Source: an uncultured Peptococcaceae bacterium
GTDB taxonomy: Bacteria > Bacillota > Desulfotomaculia > Desulfotomaculales > Desulfocucumaceae
Direction: 5' to 3'
NCBI GenBank assembly: GCA_958417755.1
Contig: CATZDY010000076.1
Coordinates: 1 to 12,320, forward strand
DNA: 12,320 nucleotides
Shown: positions 6,269 through 12,320 of the stretch, piece after piece
Position numbering within the stretch: position 1 is the first letter of the stretch
How the letters are laid out: each line of letters opens with the position of its first letter
The notes under the pieces: generated by a model
Database searches by the model: none
What the model saw: only the letters and a program-made list of their open reading frames with translations
Told to the model about the DNA's origin: nothing
Position numbers and translations under genes: made by a program

Positions 6269-7337
6269 ATTCAACACCTCTACTCACTGAAATGCCAAAC
6301 TCCCCCAATTGCCTGATATACTGTTTGATTGTTTTCACTGCCTCTTCAATATTTCCAGTATCCACAGATAAAGAATAAGCTGCATCCGCTTTATCCGGGT
6401 ATTGATACAAGGGATCATAGTATTGTACCAATAGCATTTCCACTGCTTCTCGATATAATCCAGAGGCCAACAATTGTTCCAGCTGCTCAATCTTTGTTTT
6501 GCCTAAAAATTTTTTCAGGGCTGCAACAGCATGTAGTAAAAGGGAAACAAAATCATCAGAATCAATCACATACTCCCGCAAAGACCGTTCCACTCTGTTT
6601 TGCAAAGATGCATACAACAAAATAGTATAACCGGTTTTCATTGTATCCATTACGCATTGGGGCACCAACAATCTACCTAATCTCTTGCTTTCGCATTCCA
6701 CAACAAAAATCCCTTTGCTTTCTGCTTCCTTTAAAGCATTCACAATACCAGTTTCAAACTCTTTTTGGGAAGGAGAAGGAGGCATTCCAATTTTCCCAAA
6801 AACAGAACCCCTATGTTTCGCCAATTCCTCTAAATTTAAAACAGGTATTCCCTCTTGGATAAGATGATGTAAAATTTCTGTTTTCCCCACACCAGTTAGA
6901 CCATGTAATACCACTGCCTTATGGGGCAAGGTACCTTCCAAATAAGCATTGACATATCTTCGATAGGCTTTGTAACCTCCTATGATACGATATACGTCAA
7001 ACCCCATCATATCCAACAATTGTCCTGTAAATTGACTGCGCATACCACCCCGCCAACAAAACAATACAGCTTTTTTCCCCACAGGTATCATGGTTTGATA
7101 CTGCTCTATCATTGCTGGTAGTCTCTCGGCAATGAGGGAAAAACCAAACCGTTTGGCTTGGGTAGGACTTTTTTCCCGATATACATTACCTACTTGCATT
7201 TTTTCTGTATCATTTAAAATTGGCATATTCACTGCCCCAGGAATAGTATCTTCTTGATACTCTTTCTCTGATCGTACGTCTATCAAAACATAATCACTCT
7301 GTTGTAATACTTGTTCAATTTTTATTTCTGCCAACAT
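6228..7337 (-). CDS. mnmH: tRNA 2-selenouridine synthase
   Basis: MnmH (SelU, YbbB), 369 aa, converts 2-thiouridine to 2-selenouridine at the wobble position of some tRNAs through a geranylated intermediate, using selenophosphate. The N-terminal rhodanese domain (about 5-130) carries the catalytic cysteine in FCWRGGMRSQ (C94). It is followed by a P-loop domain with GLTGVGKT (146-153), the layout expected for the family, and by a helical C-terminal region. The frame extends nine codons upstream, but the ATG at 7337 has GGAGAGG seven bases upstream. The gene lies 76 nt after ftsK on the same strand with no terminator between, and overlaps rodZ. Its presence implies SelD elsewhere in the genome. 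It shares no obvious function with its wall and division neighbours. Confidence 0.93.
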   Translation of the reverse strand: MLAEIKIEQVLQQSDYVLIDVRSEKEYQEDTIPGAVNMPILNDTEKMQVGNVYREKSPTQAKRFGFSLIAERLPAMIEQYQTMIPVGKKAVLFCWRGGMRSQFTGQLLDMMGFDVYRIIGGYKAYRRYVNAYLEGTLPHKAVVLHGLTGVGKTEILHHLIQEGIPVLNLEELAKHRGSVFGKIGMPPSPSQKEFETGIVNALKEAESKGIFVVECESKRLGRLLVPQCVMDTMKTGYTILLYASLQNRVERSLREYVIDSDDFVSLLLHAVAALKKFLGKTKIEQLEQLLASGLYREAVEMLLVQYYDPLYQYPDKADAAYSLSVDTGNIEEAVKTIKQYIRQLGEFGISVSRGVEFGDWQNAGGSPKK

Positions 7338-7413
7338 AATATAGCCTCTCCAAGGATTATACATAATGAAACTATAGTTATTATAGCTTAAAAAAATCCC
7401 TTCGCCTACCTCA

Positions 7414-9684
7414 TTACATTTTGTTTTCTACTTTTTTAAAAGTATCCTGGTATTCTTCTAGGGTCATCAGCACTGTTCTTGGTTTGCTTCCTTCAAAGGA
7501 ACCAACAATTCCTTTTCTTTCCATCACATCAATCAAACGGGCAGCCCTAGCATATCCAATATGCAGTCTACGTTGTAACATAGAAATGGAAGCATGACCT
7601 GTTTCAATCAATAGCTCTACAGCCCTGGGCAACAATTCATCCTCCACTTCATCCCTTTGCAACTGTATGGCATCCTCTTCTGTAAGATTCTCCTGGTATT
7701 CAGGGATAGCCTGTTTTTTCCAATATTCCACCAATCGTTCCACTTCTGCATCTGACAAATAAGCCCCTTGGATACGAAGGGGTTTGGCAGCACCCACAGG
7801 GAAAAAAAGCATATCACCTTTGCCTAATAATTTTTCTGCTCCGCCCATATCCAAAATAGTACGGGAGTCTATTTGGGAAGAAACAGCAAAGGATACTCTA
7901 GAAGGTATATTTGCTTTAATTAAGCCTGTAATCACATCCACTGAAGGCCTTTGGGTAGCAATCATCAAATGTATGCCCGCAGCTCTAGCCATTTGCGCCA
8001 AACGACAAATAGCATCTTCCACATCAGCAGGTGCCACCATCATTAAATCAGCCAATTCATCCACAATGACCACAATATAAGGCAAAAAGGCCTTTTCTTC
8101 TTCTGCCTTTGCCATCATTCCATTATAGCGAACAATATCCCTTACCCCGGTTTTAGCAAATAAAGCATAGCGTGATTCCATTTCTTTTACAGCCCAGCGT
8201 AAGGCAGTGGCTGCTTTTTTGGGATCCGTTACCACAGGAGAAATCAAATGCGGGATACCATTATAAGTAGCCAATTCTACCATTTTAGGATCAATAATGA
8301 GAAACTTGAGCTGATCCGGTGTAGCTTTAAAAAGCATGCTTGCCAATATGGTATTCAAACAAACACTTTTTCCTGCACCAGTGGCCCCAGCGATGAGCAA
8401 ATGCGGCATACAGGTCATATCTGCCACCACCGGACTTCCTGCAATATCTTTGCCCAAGGCAATGGTAAGCCCGGAAGATGTTTTTTGAAAGGCTTCTGTC
8501 TCCAAAAGTTCCCGTAAATGCACTGTGGCAATTTCTTGATTCGGCACCTCAATTCCCACGGCTGCTTTTCCCGGAATAGGCGCCTCAATACGCACATCAG
8601 CAGCAGCCATGGCCAAAGCTATATCATCAGCTAAATTGACGATACGGCTCACCTTCACCCCTGCAGGAGGGTGAATTTCATATCTGGTAATAGCCGGTCC
8701 CCTGGAAACTTGATTCACCTTGGCTTGGATACCAAAATTACCCAAAACCTCTTCCAATCTTCGCACATTTTCAGCAATATCTTTGGTGGCTTTTCCATTC
8801 TTTTGAGGTATAGGTTTGTTTAATAAAGACAAACGAGGTAAACTATATTGATTCTCCTTTGGTAAAAAAGCTTCTGGTAACATCACCTCATCTTTAGGAA
8901 TAAAAGCTTGCCCTGTGTTATTCGCTGCTGGTTTCACCAAGCGCAAAGTCGGACCACCAGAAGTAACCTCTGATGTTATAGGAGGGTTATTTTTAGTTTC
9001 AACATCTTCTTGTTCCTGGGGATTGGAATCTTCTTCTTGGGTTGTCTCACAAGCAAAATCCAACACCAAAAGATCAGTTTCTTTTTTTCCCTTTGCCTGC
9101 TGCAATGGCATTTTTTCTTCTTCAAAGGGAACTTCCTCAAATAAAAAATCTATCAAACCTTGCTTTAGCTTTTTCCAAACCAAATGCAATTTACCAGTTA
9201 CATATTGATATAATCCTGTTAGATGACAATGAAACAACAATAAAATGCCTATCAAAGCACAGGCAAATATAACAATACAACTGCCCAACAATCCAAAGGA
9301 ACGTAGCAGAATCAAGGCAAAAAAAGCACCAATAACTCCTCCTCCTAATCCTTGAATACCTTTTGACCATATTTGTTCCAATGGATAAAATACATGAATT
9401 AATGTCAATCCAACCAAAAAGATTATCATGCCACCATATAAACGAATAGATGATCGCATGTCAGGAGGTTTTTGAATCAATCTCATTCCAATATAAGCGA
9501 AAAATAGTGGAAACAAATAACGTCCTTGCCCTGTGGTGCAACGCAACAATTTCTCCAATAAATTGGTAACCACCCCTACTTGGGGAGAATACAAAGCCAC
9601 AAGAATTAATAAGGCCAATGAAATGAAACCAATTCCTAAAAATTCATATTTATATTTTTTCTGTAAGGAAATAGACCTATTCAC
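7414..9684 (-). CDS. ftsK: DNA translocase FtsK/SpoIIIE
   Basis: A 756-aa hexameric ATP-driven DNA pump that moves chromosome DNA through the division or sporulation septum. The N-terminal part has about four membrane helices (roughly 15-32, 55-70, 83-100 and 115-150, the last counted as one or two). An acidic linker (about 180-300, rich in E and Q) leads to the motor. Walker A is GATGAGKS (433-440) and Walker B is VVIVDELADL (538-547). The winged-helix gamma domain (about 685-735) includes ETGHASISMLQRRLHIGYAR and reads orienting DNA sequences. Size and helices resemble SpoIIIE (787 aa in B. subtilis) more than the soluble SftA. The frame opens at a GTG at 9693, but the GTG at 9684 has AGGAGG (9698-9693) eight bases upstream. 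Whether it serves vegetative division, sporulation or both cannot be told from sequence. Confidence 0.96.
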   Translation of the reverse strand: MNRSISLQKKYKYEFLGIGFISLALLILVALYSPQVGVVTNLLEKLLRCTTGQGRYLFPLFFAYIGMRLIQKPPDMRSSIRLYGGMIIFLVGLTLIHVFYPLEQIWSKGIQGLGGGVIGAFFALILLRSFGLLGSCIVIFACALIGILLLFHCHLTGLYQYVTGKLHLVWKKLKQGLIDFLFEEVPFEEEKMPLQQAKGKKETDLLVLDFACETTQEEDSNPQEQEDVETKNNPPITSEVTSGGPTLRLVKPAANNTGQAFIPKDEVMLPEAFLPKENQYSLPRLSLLNKPIPQKNGKATKDIAENVRRLEEVLGNFGIQAKVNQVSRGPAITRYEIHPPAGVKVSRIVNLADDIALAMAAADVRIEAPIPGKAAVGIEVPNQEIATVHLRELLETEAFQKTSSGLTIALGKDIAGSPVVADMTCMPHLLIAGATGAGKSVCLNTILASMLFKATPDQLKFLIIDPKMVELATYNGIPHLISPVVTDPKKAATALRWAVKEMESRYALFAKTGVRDIVRYNGMMAKAEEEKAFLPYIVVIVDELADLMMVAPADVEDAICRLAQMARAAGIHLMIATQRPSVDVITGLIKANIPSRVSFAVSSQIDSRTILDMGGAEKLLGKGDMLFFPVGAAKPLRIQGAYLSDAEVERLVEYWKKQAIPEYQENLTEEDAIQLQRDEVEDELLPRAVELLIETGHASISMLQRRLHIGYARAARLIDVMERKGIVGSFEGSKPRTVLMTLEEYQDTFKKVENKM

Positions 9685-9692
9685 TATAACCA

Positions 9693-9698
9693 CCTCCT
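9693..9698 (-). promoter_or_regulatory. Shine-Dalgarno site deciding the ftsK start
   Basis: AGGAGG on the minus strand, 8 nt before the GTG at 9684. The upstream GTG at 9693 overlaps this site and so cannot be its start codon. Confidence 0.75.
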
Positions 9699-9705
9699 AT
9701 GGTAA

Positions 9706-9714
9706 ATTATAGCA
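9706..9714 (-). promoter_or_regulatory. Extended -10 promoter of ftsK
   Basis: TGCTATAAT on the minus strand (9714-9706), within ATATGCTATAAT. There is no clear -35. The predicted start near 9699 falls right at the Shine-Dalgarno site, giving an extremely short leader of about 15 nt. No terminator is evident between uppP and ftsK, so read-through from uppP could also supply transcripts. Confidence 0.5.
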
Positions 9715-9829
9715 TATAGGTCCCCCATTCAGTCCATTCATTTCAATGATTTTATTACATTCATAAATTCCTAGTTTTTTTGCTTTTTATACAAGATTGA
9801 TGGTCTTTCTGATAAAAAATTATAACAAT

Positions 9830-10612
9830 TTAACGAATAAGCGCTAAAATAATAACAATGGCTCCTAAAATGAATCGATACCATACAAATAAAAGAAAAT
9901 TATTTCTTGTCAAATAATGCAATAAAAATTTAATGGCTAAAAAGCCGGATACAGCAGAAACCAAAACCCCAGTGATAAAAGGAAGGGTGATATCAGCTAG
10001 GCTCAATTCACTCAATTTTAATACCCCAGCTCCCAAAATAATGGGCGTTGATAAAAGAAATGAAAACCTTGCTGCTGTTTCTCGATTAAGGCCTAAAAAA
10101 CGACCAGCACTCATGGTAATACCAGAACGGGATACCCCTGGTATAATGGCCAAGGACTGTGATACGCCAATCCACACTCCATCAGAAAAACGGACTTGGT
10201 TTAGATCTTTTTTAGCAGGAAACTTTTTATCCACTACATATAGGATAATCCCCATGCATATTAACATTATACCAATCAACAAAGGAGTACGAAATACAGT
10301 CTCTGCCTGTGATTCTAATAAAAATCCTACCAGCGCACCAGGTATCGTAGCTACAATCAAACACCAAAACAAACGACTTTCTGTATTCCTTTTCCCAGAT
10401 AAACCATTATAGGCCAATACAAGCCAATCCCTCCAAAAAAAAGCAACCACTGAAAGCAAGGTACCAATATGTAGGGCCACATCAAAAGTTAGTCCTGCAT
10501 ACTGCCATCCAAAAATCCAAGGAACCAAAACCAGATGAGCAGAACTGGATATAGGTAAAAACTCCCCTATCCCTTGAACCAATCCAAGCACAACTGCCTG
10601 TAAAATTGTCAC
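9830..10612 (-). CDS. uppP: Undecaprenyl-diphosphatase
   Basis: UppP (BacA) is a multi-pass membrane enzyme that dephosphorylates undecaprenyl pyrophosphate, recycling the lipid carrier for peptidoglycan and other wall polymers; it also lowers bacitracin sensitivity. The 260-aa product carries both family motifs: GEFLPISSSAHLVL (E17, S22-S24, H26) and PGVSRSGITMSAGRFLGL (R162). The many hydrophobic helices and the length are normal for the family. The longest frame starts at a GTG at 10621. The GTG at 10612 has AAAGGG (10626-10621) eight bases upstream and gives the usual MTILQA start, so I prefer it; the ATG at 10618 is too near the ribosome binding site. It lies 145 nt upstream of ftsK on the same strand. 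Confidence 0.95.
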   Translation of the reverse strand: MTILQAVVLGLVQGIGEFLPISSSAHLVLVPWIFGWQYAGLTFDVALHIGTLLSVVAFFWRDWLVLAYNGLSGKRNTESRLFWCLIVATIPGALVGFLLESQAETVFRTPLLIGIMLICMGIILYVVDKKFPAKKDLNQVRFSDGVWIGVSQSLAIIPGVSRSGITMSAGRFLGLNRETAARFSFLLSTPIILGAGVLKLSELSLADITLPFITGVLVSAVSGFLAIKFLLHYLTRNNFLLFVWYRFILGAIVIILALIR

Positions 10613-10649
10613 TCTCATCACCCTTTCTTATTAGCTAAAAAACATAGCC

Positions 10650-10658
10650 ATTATAACA
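10650..10658 (-). promoter_or_regulatory. Extended -10 promoter of uppP
   Basis: TGTTATAAT on the minus strand (10658-10650), about 25 nt before the AAAGGG site of uppP. No good -35 is seen at the standard spacing; TTGGAT lies only 14 bp upstream. Confidence 0.55.
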
Positions 10659-11193
10659 TAATTCCAGCTATCCAAATTCCTTTTCAAGATAAAATACAAT
10701 ATGTTTTTATTCAATATTACTTATACGCGAACACGTATTCCCATTTACCTGTAATAATACAATTATCGACATAAAGAACGTTTGTTTTTATCTTTTACTA
10801 TGAAATAAACCTAGCTACCAATTATCATACTGTAGAGAATTATAGCATATGTTTGTTTTTTATGATTCCAATATGCATATTGATAACATTACCTTATTTT
10901 TCTATATGTTTCAATTTTCATATTTTCAAATTTCTTTATCTTATCGCATAAAAGACTCTATACTCTAATTATCGTCATTTTTTAAAACCAAGCTTTTTCC
11001 ATTATTTTAATAAAATAGTCAAAGCTAAAAAATATTATCTTGACATAATACAAATGCATTATTGCCATCTTATAAAAAGGACATTAAAAATATACTTATA
11101 ATCTTTTCCCTTCACAAACAAATATCCAATCTGTCAAAATGGTTATTTTCATAAAATAAATTAAAAAGTTACTATTAAATTTTAAGATAAAGG

Positions 11194-11222
11194 TTTACCT
11201 ATTCTTTATTATTGGTTATAAT
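11194..11222 (+). promoter_or_regulatory. Promoter of the 102-aa protein gene
   Basis: TTTACC (11194-11199) and a perfect TATAAT (11217-11222) are separated by 17 bp. The predicted start near 11229 leaves a leader of about 23 nt containing AAGGAG (11237-11242). Confidence 0.7.
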
Positions 11223-11251
11223 ACTAAAAAACAAATAAGGAGTGTTATACC

Positions 11252-11560
11252 TTGGCATTTGAAATTTATAAGCCCAGAGGGGAGAAACAAGAAAAAGCTC
11301 CCATAGTTTCTTTATCTAAAACTTCGGTTGTATTAAACAACATTGCAAGGGAAAAACTCGACACGGATAGAATTGAACTGGCTTACGATAGGGATAACAA
11401 AACAATACGTATTAAAGCCTTAGACGAAGGTGGTATGGAAATTAGAAAAACAAAGGTCTTTGGCAAAGGTTTCTTCAATCAATTTGGAATCGTTCAAAAG
11501 GGTAAATTTGAAGCTAGATTTGATCCTGATGAAAGATCTTTATATGTTGAGCTCCCCTAA
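11252..11560 (+). CDS. Conserved-looking 102-aa protein of unknown function
   Basis: A soluble, highly charged 102-aa protein with no signal peptide or membrane helix. Translation starts at TTG with AAGGAG nine bases upstream. The sequence alternates hydrophobic and charged residues in likely beta strands: APIVSLSKTSVVLNN (16-30), then IELAYDRDNKTIRIKA (41-56), and a C-terminal half with KVFGKGFFNQFGI (68-80) and FEARFDPDERSLYVEL (86-101). The strand-rich pattern recalls small single-domain DNA- or nucleotide-binding proteins, but I see no diagnostic motif. I recall similar short proteins in other Clostridia without an assigned role; that is memory, not a search. Its own promoter and a terminator that overlaps the stop codon make it a monocistronic gene. 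Confidence 0.85.
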   Translation: MAFEIYKPRGEKQEKAPIVSLSKTSVVLNNIAREKLDTDRIELAYDRDNKTIRIKALDEGGMEIRKTKVFGKGFFNQFGIVQKGKFEARFDPDERSLYVELP

Positions 11561-11585
11561 ACCCGCATCAGGCGGGTTTTTGTTT
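11559..11585 (+). terminator. Rho-independent terminator of the 102-aa gene
   Basis: AAACCCGC (11559-11566) pairs with GCGGGTTT (11572-11579) around a 5-nt loop, followed by T-rich sequence. The stem begins within the TAA stop codon (11558-11560). Confidence 0.9.
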
Positions 11586-11646
11586 CAATCATCCACTCTT
11601 TTCTTAGCATTTTTTAACCCCTCTTTTTTCGTTCTTTTATTCAATA

Positions 11647-11675
11647 TTTACTTTTGTAGTAAACTTTGATATAAT
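11647..11675 (+). promoter_or_regulatory. Promoter of the 36-codon membrane peptide gene
   Basis: TTTACT (11647-11652), a 17-bp spacer and TATAAT (11670-11675) preceded by TGA, which makes an extended -10. The predicted start near 11682 lies just before the ribosome binding site. Confidence 0.75.
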
Positions 11676-11703
11676 AGAAATTAAAGGGGGGAGATTATAC
11701 TCC

Positions 11704-11814
11704 GTGGACTCAGAAATAGGTCTATTGATACTGGGCGCAGTACCTGTAGCCATTGTAGTCGCAACATTTAGGTTGATTTTTACGAAGCGTAATATATGGT
11801 CAGATACAAATTAA
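11704..11814 (+). CDS. 36-aa single-helix membrane peptide, unknown function
   Basis: A short ORF starting at GTG and ending at TAA. AAGGGGGGAG (11684-11693) lies ten bases upstream, preceded by a good promoter and followed by a 14-bp terminator, so the gene is a complete small transcription unit of about 200 nt. The peptide begins MDSE, has one hydrophobic segment (about residues 6-26, GLLILGAVPVAIVVATFRLI) and a polar, basic end with TKRN. That predicts a single membrane helix with the N-terminus outside and the C-terminus inside. I recognise no family. Options are a small regulatory membrane protein, a sporulation or envelope peptide, or a type I toxin-like peptide; no antisense promoter for an antitoxin RNA was found. 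The ORF could instead be chance within a small RNA, but signal quality argues for translation. Confidence 0.65.
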   Translation: MDSEIGLLILGAVPVAIVVATFRLIFTKRNIWSDTN

Positions 11815-11842
11815 TATAAAAAGCAAAATATGATAAGCATAG

Positions 11843-11880
11843 AAAAAGCACCAAATGCAAGATGAAATTTGGTGCTTTTT
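11843..11880 (+). terminator. Strong bidirectional terminator
   Basis: A perfect 14-bp stem, AAAAAGCACCAAAT (11843-11856) with ATTTGGTGCTTTTT (11867-11880), with a 10-nt loop and T-runs on both sides. It ends the small-peptide transcript about 30 nt past its stop and could also stop transcripts from the broken LuxR gene on the minus strand. Confidence 0.9.
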
Positions 11881-12036
11881 TATTCATTTAATTGTCTTTC
11901 GTTGCACTTGTAAGACTTATCCATATCAAGTAAATATCAATTTAAAATCGTTCTCCAAATCTCTCATTATGAACAGCCTAAAATTTCACTCATCTTTTTT
12001 GACAAATCTTTTTAGCCGTTATCATTACCAATATCT
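11881..12036. other. AT-rich interval between terminator and LuxR remnant
   Basis: About 155 bp with no feature that I can support. A 77-codon plus-strand frame starting inside the terminator (11855-12088) runs antisense through the LuxR remnant and has no ribosome binding site. Confidence 0.5.
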
Positions 12037-12320
12037 TTACTGTAGAATTCTTCTTAATTCTGAGCGCGGGCCAATATTTAGCTTTTGATAAATTGTTTTC
12101 AAATAAGATTTTACAGTATTTTCTGATATGTAAGCGCTTTGGGCAATTTCATACTCCCGTTTTGTCATACCGTAAGGTATATTTTTTCTAAAGAATATAT
12201 TGCAAATCTTTGTTTTACCATATTGATACTATTCATATAATGCATCAATACGCTGCAGAAAATATCCAGTGATATGTTTGGCCATGATTGACAATCATTT
12301 TTTCAATGTCACCATAATCA
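12037..12320 (-). pseudogene. Decayed LuxR-type regulator, 3' end
   Basis: One minus-strand frame translates, near its end, to MTKREYE then IAQSAYISENTVKSYLKTI and YQKLNIGPRSELRRILQ before a TAA at 12039-12037. This is the C-terminal half of a LuxR (GerE) DNA-binding domain: LTKRE start, SENTVK recognition helix and QKLNI end. About 13 residues expected between REYE and IAQ, including the first helix and conserved glycine, are missing (junction near 12144-12150), so the helix-turn-helix cannot fold normally. Upstream the frame is cut by TAG (12231-12229) and TGA (12297-12295). A neighbouring frame gives a protein-like segment, DIEKMIVNHGQTYHWIFSA, so a frameshift is also possible. The gene continues off the right edge. 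I take it as a non-functional relic. Confidence 0.75.

Larger units (their letters stand above)
10622..11251. other. AT-rich gene-free interval
   Basis: About 630 bp between uppP (minus) and the 102-aa gene (plus), noticeably more AT-rich than its surroundings. It holds the promoter of uppP at its left end and that of the 102-aa gene at its right end. A further ATATGCTATAAT on the minus strand (10850-10839) and TTGACA words on both strands (plus 11040-11045, minus 11137-11132) lack partners at proper spacing. I found no ORF with a ribosome binding site, no tRNA, no terminator-grade hairpin and no clear repeat. It could be the site of a lost gene or hold a short RNA that I cannot recognise. 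Confidence 0.6.

Noticed and set aside
7356..7385. Two TATAAT strings upstream of mnmH on the minus strand (7361-7356 and 7385-7380)
   Set aside because: Neither has a -35 at usual spacing nor a TGn extension, and the first would start transcription inside the ribosome binding site. mnmH is more likely read from ftsK.
9933..10412. 159-codon plus-strand frame
   Set aside because: It is the mirror of uppP, whose motifs and ribosome binding site are clear on the minus strand.
11040..11076. TTGACA followed by TATAAA in the AT-rich interval (plus strand)
   Set aside because: The spacing is 25 bp, too long for a normal promoter.
11855..12088. 77-codon plus-strand frame
   Set aside because: It starts inside a terminator hairpin, has no ribosome binding site and overlaps the LuxR remnant in antisense.
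1..12320. Search for CRISPR arrays, insertion sequences, phage genes, att sites and tRNA genes
   Set aside because: I saw no direct-repeat arrays, transposase-like proteins, terminal inverted repeats or tRNA cloverleafs in the window.

Overview
The window looks like a chromosomal core segment of a low-GC, spore-forming Firmicute of the class Clostridia. The pointers are a YunB-family sporulation protein, strong AAGGAGG-type ribosome binding sites, many TTG and GTG starts, and a four-helix FtsK/SpoIIIE translocase. MnmH (SelU) implies that the organism makes selenophosphate. I cannot name a genus.

Layout. Positions 1-150, minus strand: a near-perfect stable-RNA promoter (TTGACA-17-TAAACT with an A-rich upstream element) and a leader carrying the TTGAAAACTGAAC string typical of Firmicute rRNA operons. 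It fires off the left edge, so an rRNA operon probably starts just outside. 294-956 minus: yunB with a sigma-E-like promoter. 1136-2350 minus: tyrS. 2540-4759 plus: a bifunctional class A PBP, divergent from tyrS. 5135-5488 minus: RNase P RNA (rnpB). 5549-9684 minus: rodZ, mnmH and ftsK, transcribed as ftsK-mnmH-rodZ with rodZ overlapping mnmH by 41 nt. 9830-10612 minus: uppP. 10622-11251: an AT-rich gene-free stretch. 11252-11560 plus: a 102-aa protein of unknown function. 11704-11814 plus: a previously easy-to-miss 36-codon ORF for a single-helix membrane peptide, with its own promoter and terminator. 12037-12320 minus: the decayed 3' end of a LuxR-type regulator.

How it fits together. Much of the segment is cell-envelope and division machinery: UppP recycles the undecaprenyl carrier, the PBP polymerises and cross-links peptidoglycan on it, RodZ links wall elongation to MreB, and FtsK/SpoIIIE moves DNA through the septum. 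The remainder is translation and RNA maturation: TyrS, MnmH wobble-base selenation, RNase P and the inferred rRNA operon. No phage, CRISPR, insertion sequence or defence system is visible. The least explained parts are the right-hand 2 kb: the 102-aa protein, the 36-aa peptide, the empty AT-rich interval and the broken LuxR gene.

Several gene starts were moved downstream from the longest open frame because a good Shine-Dalgarno sequence fits an internal GTG, TTG or ATG better. With these choices seven of nine protein genes begin with GTG or TTG.
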